Positions 1 to 5,759 of a stretch of 7,239 nt of DNA are shown in pieces. Made by a program: the position numbers and the translations under genes. Position 1 is the stretch's first letter; each line of letters begins with the position of its first letter. The DNA is from Pseudomonadota bacterium (GTDB lineage Bacteria; Pseudomonadota; Alphaproteobacteria; Acetobacterales; Acetobacteraceae): the NCBI GenBank assembly GCA_021826565.1, contig JAKAZJ010000089.1, positions 1 to 7,239 of the forward strand, given 5' to 3'. The notes under the pieces are model-generated. The model had not been told where the DNA came from. It saw only the letters and a program-made list of their open reading frames with translations, and searched no databases.

Positions 1-264
1 ATGCCGTGCCAGGAACCACACCGGAAACAGCACAGAGCAGTACGTCGATTTCGCCGAACCCGGCGGCATCAGCACCATCAGCCGGTCGATCGCGCCTGCC
101 GCCACCGCCTCCAGCTTAGCAATCAGCATCTGGTGATGCCGCGCCGGGCTGAATCCGTCCGGCGCCAGTACCAGATCGGCAAACCCGGTCAGGTCGCGCA
201 GTGGCCGGGCACATGGGTTTAGTTCGGGCGCACAGTCCGGCAACCGGCTGGGGTCGCGCGGCAT
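1..264 (-). CDS. Phage-type terminase large subunit, N-terminal part (runs off left edge)
   Basis: This frame is open from an ATG at 264 to the window edge and gives 88 codons. The terminase large subunit is the ATPase/nuclease motor that packages DNA into phage or phage-like heads. Residues 42-62 (RHHQ, then a helix ending IDRL) lead into a hydrophobic strand and the loop MPPGSAKST at residues 66-74. The sequence then continues through VLFPVWFLARH. This is the deviant Walker A region typical of one group of prophage terminases, whose members usually read PPGSAKSTYAS; here the alanine after the tyrosine is cysteine (C76). An in-frame stop at 358-360 bounds the frame upstream. ATG264 is the only ATG in that stretch, but no good ribosome binding site precedes it. 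Walker B and the nuclease domain would lie outside the window, so I cannot tell an intact prophage from a remnant or a domesticated gene. It lies on the same strand as tsaD, 164 bp downstream. Confidence 0.8.
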   Translation of the reverse strand, partial: MPRDPSRLPDCAPELNPCARPLRDLTGFADLVLAPDGFSPARHHQMLIAKLEAVAAGAIDRLMVLMPPGSAKSTYCSVLFPVWFLARH

Positions 265-396
265 CGAACAACAGGACAAAGCGGGAAGAGCAGGGGGCTT
301 AGGATACGACCAGGAGAGACCGAAGCGCTGTCCCGCCGTCGTTCGCGCAAACCACCATCATGACGCAATCTATACCCGAAACCGGGGCATCTGGGC

Positions 397-429
397 AAGG
401 ACTTTTTTCTGGAATAGGAAAAAAGGACT
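397..429. repeat. AT-rich inverted repeat flanked by a 7-bp direct repeat
   Basis: An 8-bp perfect inverted repeat, CTTTTTTC at 402-409 and GAAAAAAG at 418-425, has an 8-base spacer. The direct repeat AAGGACT (397-403 and 423-429) brackets it and the right copy touches the tsaD stop codon. The arms run T-tract then A-tract, opposite to an intrinsic terminator, which needs a GC stem followed by a T-run. I therefore do not call it a terminator. The rest of the 265-428 gap shows no gene, tRNA or promoter that I can support. Confidence 0.4.
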
Positions 430-1481
430 CACTCCCCTTGCAGCGCCTCCAACGGCCAGCGCGGGCGGGGGGCGGTGCCCAGCCCATCGGCGAGCCCCAG
501 TCGCAGGCGCTCGATCCCCGCCCAGGCCACCATGACAGCGTTATCGGTGCAGAGCGCGACCGGAGGTACCGCCATTCGGAACCCGAGCGCTTCGGCCGCG
601 CCGCTTAGCGCGACCCGGATCGGCAGATTTGCTGCCACGCCACCGGCCACCACCAGCAACCCGGGCGTGCCGGGATGGCGCCTGGCGAAGATCCGCATCG
701 CCGCCCCGGCGCGATCCGCCAACACGTCCCGCACGGCCGCCTGGAACCCGGCCGCCAGGTCGGCTGCGTCGCGGGCCGCGAGCGCGCGCTCGCCGAATTG
801 CGCCACCGTTTGCGCTACGGCCGTTTTCAAGCCGGAGAAGCTGAAATCGCATCCCTCCCGCCGTAGCATCGGCCGCGGAAACACAAACCGCGTTGCGTCC
901 CCCGACGCGGCCAGTCGTTCCAGAGCTGGTCCACCGGGCCAGGGCAGGCCAAGCAGCTTCGCGACCTTGTCGAACGCCTCGCCCGCCGCGTCATCGACGG
1001 TCCCGCCCAGCCGCCGGTAGCGCCCGACGCCTTCCACGCTCACGCATTGGCAATGCCCGCCGGAGATCAACAACAGGAGGTAAGGGAACGGGGCCCCGCC
1101 AGGGACCAACCCGGGAAGCCGCGCGGTCAGTGCGTGCGCCTCCAGATGGTTCACCGCCGCAAACCGCCGCCCCAGTGCCAGCGCGATACCCTTGCCCAAC
1201 TGGCTGCCGACGATCAGCCCGCCGATCAGTCCGGGCCCGGTCGTCGCCGCCAGGCCGTCGAGATCGCGAAAACCCAGGCCGGCGCGGCGCATCGCTTCCC
1301 GCACCAGATCCGGCAGCAATGCCAAATGCGCTCGTGCCGCGATTTCCGGAACCACGCCGCCGAACGGGGCGTGCGCGGCCTCCTGGCTGGCCACCAGGGC
1401 CGCTCGCACAGTGCCGTCTGCGTCCAGCACCGCCGCCGCGGTCTCGTCGCAGGAACTTTCGATCCCGAGTACCGGCCCCAT
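429..1481 (-). CDS. tsaD: tRNA N6-adenosine threonylcarbamoyltransferase TsaD
   Basis: TsaD transfers the threonylcarbamoyl group from threonylcarbamoyl-AMP to A37 of tRNAs that read ANN codons, giving t6A. It works in the cytoplasm with TsaB and TsaE, which are not in this window. The 350-aa length is normal for the family. Visible signatures in order are GIESSCDET (6-14), PEIAARAH (45-52), the metal-binding NHLEAH with H112 and H116, ISGGH (139-143), [14 protein letters not shown] (159-172), FSFSGLKT (213-220), AGGVAAN (279-285) and CTDN (311-314), where D313 is the expected third metal ligand. All key residues are present, so the enzyme should be active. ATG1481 is supported by AGGGG at 1491-1495, 9 bases upstream. 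The gene is divergent from hemC across 65 bp. gpsA often follows tsaD in alphaproteobacteria; here a terminase start follows instead. Confidence 0.97.
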   Translation of the reverse strand: MGPVLGIESSCDETAAAVLDADGTVRAALVASQEAAHAPFGGVVPEIAARAHLALLPDLVREAMRRAGLGFRDLDGLAATTGPGLIGGLIVGSQLGKGIALALGRRFAAVNHLEAHALTARLPGLVPGGAPFPYLLLLISGGHCQCVSVEGVGRYRRLGGTVDDAAGEAFDKVAKLLGLPWPGGPALERLAASGDATRFVFPRPMLRREGCDFSFSGLKTAVAQTVAQFGERALAARDAADLAAGFQAAVRDVLADRAGAAMRIFARRHPGTPGLLVVAGGVAANLPIRVALSGAAEALGFRMAVPPVALCTDNAVMVAWAGIERLRLGLADGLGTAPRPRWPLEALQGE

Positions 1482-1510
1482 CGCCCTTCGCCCCTGCCCG
1501 CGCGAAACCT

Positions 1511-1537
1511 TTGACCGCGCGCCGTCCCTGGTAATAG
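1511..1537 (+). promoter_or_regulatory. Possible promoter for the hemC operon
   Basis: The 65-bp spacer between the divergent tsaD and hemC starts must hold any promoters close to both genes. On the plus strand TTGACC (1511-1516) is a good -35 match. TAATAG (1532-1537) is a weak -10 match at a short 15-bp spacing. A start from it would leave almost no leader before the ATG at 1547. On the minus strand the same AT-rich island reads TATTAC (1536-1531) and could serve tsaD, but I see no matching -35. The promoter call is tentative. Confidence 0.3.
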
Positions 1538-1542
1538 GACGG
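1536..1542 (+). promoter_or_regulatory. Ribosome binding site of hemC
   Basis: AGGACGG lies 4 bases before ATG1547, and its AGGA core (1536-1539) lies 7 bases before. It is the only ATG-proximal Shine-Dalgarno-like site in front of the operon and supports the chosen hemC start. The three downstream genes lack a comparable site and rely on overlapping stop/start codons. Confidence 0.55.
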
Positions 1543-1546
1543 ACCC

Positions 1547-2539
1547 ATGACCACGGCCACCGCGCCCGACCGTCCTGTTGTCCGCCCGCATGGCCTCGGT
1601 CCGAAGCTGCGTGTCGGCACCCGCCCGTCGCCGTTGGCGCTCACCCAGACCCGGGGGTTCATGGCGCTGCTCCGCCAGCTCTGTCCGGTCCTGCGCGACT
1701 TCGATGCCTTCAGCGAACACCAGATCCGTACCACGGGCGACGCGGTGCAGGACCGTCGCCTAGCTGAGATTGGCGGCAAGGGCTTATTCGCTAAGGAGAT
1801 CCACGAAGCTCTGCTGGACGGCCGCATTGATTTCGCAGTCCACAGCCTGAAGGATCTGGAGACGGAACTCCCGCAAGGCATCGCCCTGGCCGCGACGCTG
1901 CGCCGCGAAGATCCGCGCGACGCCTTGATCCTGCACGACCCCATCCCGGTCGATCCCACCCACCCCTTCGCCATCCTGGCGCGCGGCGCCCGGGTCGGCA
2001 CCGCTTCGCTGCGCCGTCAGGCCCAGCTCCTTCACGCCCGGCCCGACCTTATCGTAGAAATACTACGTGGCAACGTGCAGACGCGTCTCGACCGCCTCGC
2101 CGCGGGCGTCGCCGATGCCACGCTGCTCGCCATGGCCGGACTGCGCCGGCTGGGTCTTACGCCGCCGGGCATGGTGCCGCTGGATCCTGCCGTCATGGTC
2201 CCGGCCGCTGGGCAGGGCATTATCGGGATCACTGTGCGGGCCGTCGATACCGAACTGACCGAACTGCTCGCCGCCCTCGCCGACCCCGCCGCCACAGCCG
2301 AAGCCACGGCCGAGCGTGCCATGCTCGCGGCCCTGGATGGCTCCTGCCACACGCCGATCGGCGCCCACGCTCGTCTCACTCCGGACGGAACGCTGACCCT
2401 GACCGGCCTGCTCGCGCGCGGCGACGGTACTTATCTCAACCGGCGCAGTCTGAGCGGGCGGGCTGCCGACGCCGCCCGGTTGGGCGCCACGCTCGGTGCC
2501 GCGCTGCGTGCCGAGGCCCCCGCGGATCTGCGCCGCTGA
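1547..2539 (+). CDS. hemC: Porphobilinogen deaminase (hydroxymethylbilane synthase) HemC
   Basis: HemC condenses four porphobilinogen molecules into the linear tetrapyrrole hydroxymethylbilane on a covalently bound dipyrromethane cofactor in the cytoplasm. Family signatures in order are [10 protein letters not shown] (23-32), the RTTGD loop (61-65), [12 protein letters not shown] (74-85), HSLKD (99-103) with catalytic D103, RRQAQLL (156-162), [12 protein letters not shown] (173-184), the AAGQGIIGI segment (220-228) and [13 protein letters not shown] (263-275), whose C267 should hold the cofactor. After HSLKDL the usual proline is replaced by E105 (LETELP). At 330 aa the protein is slightly long, because about 18 residues of proline-rich sequence precede the first conserved strand. 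ATG1547 has an AGGACGG ribosome site and no later in-frame start precedes the first motif. It is the first gene of the four-gene cluster, and its TGA overlaps the hemD ATG by one base. Confidence 0.97.
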   Translation: MTTATAPDRPVVRPHGLGPKLRVGTRPSPLALTQTRGFMALLRQLCPVLRDFDAFSEHQIRTTGDAVQDRRLAEIGGKGLFAKEIHEALLDGRIDFAVHSLKDLETELPQGIALAATLRREDPRDALILHDPIPVDPTHPFAILARGARVGTASLRRQAQLLHARPDLIVEILRGNVQTRLDRLAAGVADATLLAMAGLRRLGLTPPGMVPLDPAVMVPAAGQGIIGITVRAVDTELTELLAALADPAATAEATAERAMLAALDGSCHTPIGAHARLTPDGTLTLTGLLARGDGTYLNRRSLSGRAADAARLGATLGAALRAEAPADLRR

Positions 2540-3237
2540 TGCCCTCGGCGCCACGTGGCGTGCTGATCACCCGCCCGCAGGCCGAGGCCGAGTCGACGGC
2601 CGCCCGCCTGACAGCCCTCGGCTGGACGCCGGTTCTGGCGCCAATGCTCACGATTCGACTTCTGACCCCGATATGGCCCGAGTCGATCGCGGCGCTGGCG
2701 CTGACCAGCGGCAACGCCGTTCCGGCTCTGCCGCGCCACCTCCGGAACCTGCCGCTGTTTGCCGTCGGTGATGCCACCGCAACCCGCGCGCGCACCGCCG
2801 GGTTCACCATGGCGCGCAGCGCCGGCGCGGATGCCGACGCACTCGCGGCACTGATCGCCGCCGAAGCCCCGCGCGGCCCGATTCTGCTCGCTGTCGGTGC
2901 GGGCCGTGGGGGGGACCTGGCTACCCGCCTGCGCGCGGCGGGGCGGGAGGTGCATCTGCGCGCCGTCTACACCGCTGATCCGGTGCCAGCGCTGCCCGAG
3001 CCGGCGGTGCGCGCATTGCGTGCGGCAACGCTCACCGCCGCCTTGTTCTTCTCCGCCGAAACCGCCCGGATCTTCATGGCCCGCGCCGCCGCGGCCGATT
3101 TGCTGCCCGCGCTCGCGGAGCTGCGCGCCTGTGCTATCAGCCGGCGCGCGGTCGTGGCATTACAGGGTGCAGCGTGGCGTGAACTCCGCCAAGCTGCTCA
3201 CCCGACTCAGGATGCCATGCTGACGCTGCTGCCATGA
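2539..3237 (+). CDS. hemD: Uroporphyrinogen-III synthase HemD
   Basis: HemD closes hydroxymethylbilane and inverts ring D to give uroporphyrinogen III, the branch point to heme, siroheme and cobalamin. The family is poorly conserved, so the call rests on the 232-aa length, the two-lobe pattern and position straight after hemC. Visible family features are the N-terminal strand VLITRPQAEAESTAARL (8-24), LALTSGNAV (53-61), LPLFAVGDATA (71-81), the cross-over strand ILLAVGAGRGGDLATRL (113-129), the linker VYTADPVPALP (141-151), FFSAETARIF (167-176) and the C-terminal stretch AISRRAVVAL followed by a HPTQDAML motif. HPT-DAML near the end is typical of this family. Translation is probably coupled to hemC through TGATG at 2537-2541, and the gene ends with ATGA shared with the next gene. 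No frameshift is visible. Confidence 0.93.
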   Translation: MPSAPRGVLITRPQAEAESTAARLTALGWTPVLAPMLTIRLLTPIWPESIAALALTSGNAVPALPRHLRNLPLFAVGDATATRARTAGFTMARSAGADADALAALIAAEAPRGPILLAVGAGRGGDLATRLRAAGREVHLRAVYTADPVPALPEPAVRALRAATLTAALFFSAETARIFMARAAAADLLPALAELRACAISRRAVVALQGAAWRELRQAAHPTQDAMLTLLP

Positions 3238-4370
3238 CCGATCCGTCCCCCCCGGATGCTGCACCTCCAAATGCCGCGCCCCTGGCCGGCGAGGGCGTCG
3301 TCGACACGGCGCCAGACTCGGCGTCCACTCCTGGACTCGCCGCTGCGGATCCTCCGTCCCCGCGATCGGCGCGTCATGTCGGCTCGTGGAGTCTTGCCGG
3401 CCTGGCGTTCCTGATCCTCGCTGCCGGCCTCGCCTATGTCTGGCAGCGCCATCGCGCCGAGGCCACGCAGCTGCACACCGAGGTCATGGCTCTGCGCGCC
3501 CGGCTCGATCAGACCCCGGCCACGGCTCCGGCCGTCGCAGCCCTGGCGCGCCAGGTGGCGGCGCTTGCCGCCCATGCCGCGGCCTCTCAGCCAGTCTCTG
3601 CCGCGAACCCGGCCGCAGTCTCGGCTCTGACGGCCCAAGTCCAGGGTCTGGTGCAGCGGGACGTGCTGGCCGACCGACGGGCCGCGGTGGGGGCTGCACA
3701 GTTGGCCGCGCAGGCCCGTCAACTGGCAGCTCTCGGCCAGCACGTGTCCGCGCTCGATGACCGGATCGCGGCACTTGCCTCGCAGCGCGCCAGCGGCACT
3801 CAGGCGACCGCGGCCGATCTCGCTGCTCTACGCCAGTCGCTTGCTACCGAGACCGCCGCCGGCGCACGGCTGGCGACACAGCTACAAGCCTTGCAAACCG
3901 GCGCGCGCCGCACGGCGCGGCTGGCCCGGATCGCGGCGGCGCGGGCGGCGTTGGCATCCGGCCAGCCGCTCGGTGCGTTGCCCGGCGCATCACCCGCCCT
4001 GGCGCGATTCGCCAGCACCAAGCCGCCCACCGAAGCGGAGTTGCGTCTTGCGTTTCCGGCTGCCGCCCGTGCCGCGCTGGCGGCCAGCCGGCCTCGGACC
4101 GCGGGCCAACCGCTGCTCACCCGGCTATGGACCCGAGTGGAGTCTTTAGTAACGGTCCGGCGCGGCGACCGCGTGATTCTGGGCGACCCGGCCGCAGGTC
4201 CCCTTGCCGCGGCACGCGCGCGGCTGGCGGCTGGCGATCTGGCCGGCGCGGTTGCCGCGCTCGGTCCACTCGATCCGCGTGCGGCCCAGGCGATGGCCGA
4301 TTGGCGCGCCCAGGCACAGGCGCTGCTGGCGGCGCGCGCCGCGCTTGACGCCATGAGCCGCAGCGGCTGA
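3234..4370 (+). CDS. Mitofilin/Mic60-like inner-membrane protein (COG4223 type)
   Basis: This 378-aa protein has a proline/alanine-rich, probably disordered N-terminus (1-48) on the cytoplasmic side. One transmembrane segment follows at about 52-70 (SLAGLAFLILAAGLAYVW region). A long alanine/glutamine-rich region with heptad-like spacing (75-225) looks like a periplasmic coiled coil. The C-terminal mitofilin-type domain (about 230-375) has LARIAAARAALASGQPL, then LARFASTKPPTEAELRLAFP, then LWTRVESLVTVRRGD, and ends with a DWRAQAQALLAARAAL helix. In mitochondria Mic60 shapes cristae junctions, and alphaproteobacterial homologues are known to be encoded beside heme genes. The role here is inferred to be membrane organisation or scaffolding, not catalysis. 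It overlaps hemD by four bases (ATGA) and hemY by one. Its place and shape also match gammaproteobacterial HemX. The coiled-coil part is low complexity, so the C-terminal domain carries the family assignment. Confidence 0.83.
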   Translation: MTDPSPPDAAPPNAAPLAGEGVVDTAPDSASTPGLAAADPPSPRSARHVGSWSLAGLAFLILAAGLAYVWQRHRAEATQLHTEVMALRARLDQTPATAPAVAALARQVAALAAHAAASQPVSAANPAAVSALTAQVQGLVQRDVLADRRAAVGAAQLAAQARQLAALGQHVSALDDRIAALASQRASGTQATAADLAALRQSLATETAAGARLATQLQALQTGARRTARLARIAAARAALASGQPLGALPGASPALARFASTKPPTEAELRLAFPAAARAALAASRPRTAGQPLLTRLWTRVESLVTVRRGDRVILGDPAAGPLAAARARLAAGDLAGAVAALGPLDPRAAQAMADWRAQAQALLAARAALDAMSRSG

Positions 4371-5665
4371 TGCGTCGGGTCCTACTCATTCTGCTGGCTG
4401 CGAGCCTGTTGGTGGTGGCCGCATGGTATCTTGCCGCGCTGCCCGGCACGGTCACCGTCCGGCTCGACGGATTGACGATTGCCGCCCCGACAGCGCTCGC
4501 GGTGCCAGTCCTGATCATCGGGTTCCTGCTCGGCCATCTCCTGTTGCGCTTGCTGGTCGGCCTGATCCATCTGCCTGGGCGCATGCGGGCCTGGCGTGCT
4601 GCTCGGCATCGCCGTCTCGGCGATGCCGCCGCCACCGGCGCGATGGTTGCGCTTGCCGCCGGGGAGGCCGCGGAAGCGCGTGGCTACGCCGCCCGCGCCC
4701 GCCGCTTGCTGGGCGAGACCGCGCATACGCTGCTGCTCACCGCGCAAGCGGCTCGTCTCGCCGACCGCCACGACGAATCCGAAGCCGCGTTGCGCGCCCT
4801 CGCGGCGCGTCCCGACACCGCTTTTCTCGGTTATCGCGGGCTGATGCGTCGCGCCAGCGAGCGCGGCGACTGGGATGAGGCCGCGCAACTCGCGCACCAC
4901 GCCGAGGCCGCGCATCCCGGCGCCACTTGGCTGCGCGGTGAGCGCACCCGCCTCGCGCTGCGAGCGAAACGTTGGGACGACGCACTGGCGCTGGCCGATG
5001 CGGACGCTCCGAAAGCGGCGCTCGGCGTCGGCGCGGCGGAGGCTACCAGCGATCCGGCGCGCGCGCGTCAACTCGCCAGGCGCGCCTGGCGCGACGATCC
5101 GGCGTTGACGCCGGCCGCCCTTGGCTACGCCGCCCGTCTGCGCGCCGCCGGCCGCGAACGCCGTGCGCAGGCGGTGATCCGGCGCAGCTGGAACCTCGCT
5201 CCGCATCCCGATCTGGCCGCATTCGCACTGGCCCCGATCACCGACCGCCTGGCCCGAATGCAAGCTGCGCAACGTTTGGTAGCGGATCGCCCCGACGATC
5301 GCGAAGCGCATTTCCTGCTGGCCCAACTCGCGCTGGAGGCCGGGCTGACCGGAGAGGCCCGCCGTCACGCTGACGCCGCGCGCGCCGCCGGCCTCACGCA
5401 GCGCCGCCTGTGGCTGTTACGTGCGGCGATCGAGGACGCACCCGGCGGCAATGCCGATGCCGCGCACGAGGCGCTGCGTCGTGCCGCCGCCGCCGCACCC
5501 AATCCAGCATGGCACTGCGACGTCTGCCATGTGCAGGCGGAACACTGGACCCCGGCCTGTCCCGCCTGTCATGCGCCCGGGGGTCTGCGCTGGACCTCGA
5601 TGCCGGCCGGGTCCGGCCAGATCGCCGGTCCGGCTGGATCCGGCGCCGAAGCGCCCATGGTCTGA
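4370..5665 (+). CDS. hemY: HemY-type TPR membrane protein with C-terminal four-cysteine tail
   Basis: This is the HemY of the hemCDXY type, a membrane-anchored tetratricopeptide-repeat protein. It is unrelated to the Bacillus protoporphyrinogen oxidase of the same name. Two transmembrane helices at about 4-23 and 43-65 hold it in the inner membrane. They flank the short TVTVRLDGLTIAAP segment, a hallmark of the family N-terminus. Helical repeats follow from about 85 to 375, including RGDWDEAAQLAHHAEAAHP and RPDDREAHFLLAQLALEAG. Residues 381-408 hold CDVC (383-386) and CPAC (397-400) ahead of GGLRW, which looks like a zinc-ribbon or rubredoxin-like knuckle. LapB has a comparable TPR plus metal-binding tail. 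The exact function of HemY is unsettled. Its operon position suggests help for late heme steps or their membrane assembly. The start overlaps the previous stop (TGATG), and 431 aa is usual for the family in alphaproteobacteria. Confidence 0.88.
   Translation: MRRVLLILLAASLLVVAAWYLAALPGTVTVRLDGLTIAAPTALAVPVLIIGFLLGHLLLRLLVGLIHLPGRMRAWRAARHRRLGDAAATGAMVALAAGEAAEARGYAARARRLLGETAHTLLLTAQAARLADRHDESEAALRALAARPDTAFLGYRGLMRRASERGDWDEAAQLAHHAEAAHPGATWLRGERTRLALRAKRWDDALALADADAPKAALGVGAAEATSDPARARQLARRAWRDDPALTPAALGYAARLRAAGRERRAQAVIRRSWNLAPHPDLAAFALAPITDRLARMQAAQRLVADRPDDREAHFLLAQLALEAGLTGEARRHADAARAAGLTQRRLWLLRAAIEDAPGGNADAAHEALRRAAAAAPNPAWHCDVCHVQAEHWTPACPACHAPGGLRWTSMPAGSGQIAGPAGSGAEAPMV
5074..5091. 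repeat. 18-bp perfect palindrome inside hemY
   Basis: CGCCAGGCGCGCCTGGCG at 5074-5091 equals its own reverse complement with no spacer. It lies in the hemY coding region, within codons for QLARRAWRD (residues 234-242). It could be chance in GC-rich sequence or coincide with a protein-binding site. I see no second copy in the window. Confidence 0.5.
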
Positions 5666-5683
5666 GCGCCTGCGGTCTGGCGC
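5666..5683 (+). terminator. Weak hairpin just after the hemY stop
   Basis: GCGCC (5666-5670) and GGCGC (5679-5683) can form a 5-bp stem with an 8-base loop starting at the base after the hemY TGA. No T-run follows, so it is not a classical intrinsic terminator. It is the only hairpin I noticed in the 94-bp gap between the convergent genes, and the rest of the gap to 5759 shows nothing else. Confidence 0.2.
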
Positions 5684-5759
5684 GGCTCCCCTCCGTCAAG
5701 CGCGGCCACGATGGGGGGACGCGCCATTCGCCGCGGGTCGATGTATTGTCCGGCCGGGG

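Noticed and set aside
1..222. 73-codon plus-strand open frame at the left edge
   Set aside because: It is antisense to the terminase start, and its arginine/histidine/glutamine-rich translation shows no protein signature.
402..425. Intrinsic terminator after tsaD
   Set aside because: The stem is almost all A/T, with the T-tract in the 5' arm and no T-run after it, the wrong order for an intrinsic terminator on either strand.
299..487. 62-codon minus-strand open frame over the tsaD end and the following gap
   Set aside because: Most of it overlaps the tsaD C-terminus in another frame, there is no ribosome site, and the part in the gap shows no family signature.
893..1534. 213-codon plus-strand open frame opposite tsaD
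   Set aside because: Proline/arginine-rich translation without motifs, antisense to a complete tsaD with all catalytic residues.
991..2001. 336-codon minus-strand open frame across the tsaD start and hemC
   Set aside because: It overlaps two certain genes in another frame, has arginine/serine-rich composition with no motif, and is the expected shadow of high-GC coding sequence.
3290..3930. Tandem repeat or CRISPR-like array in the alanine-rich part of the Mic60-like gene
   Set aside because: The repeated look comes from Ala/Gln/Leu codons of a coiled coil; no regular DNA unit or spacer spacing is present.
4382..5368. 328-codon minus-strand open frame antisense to hemY
   Set aside because: It has no recognisable domain and is fully inside the well-supported hemY; it is a GC-driven shadow frame.
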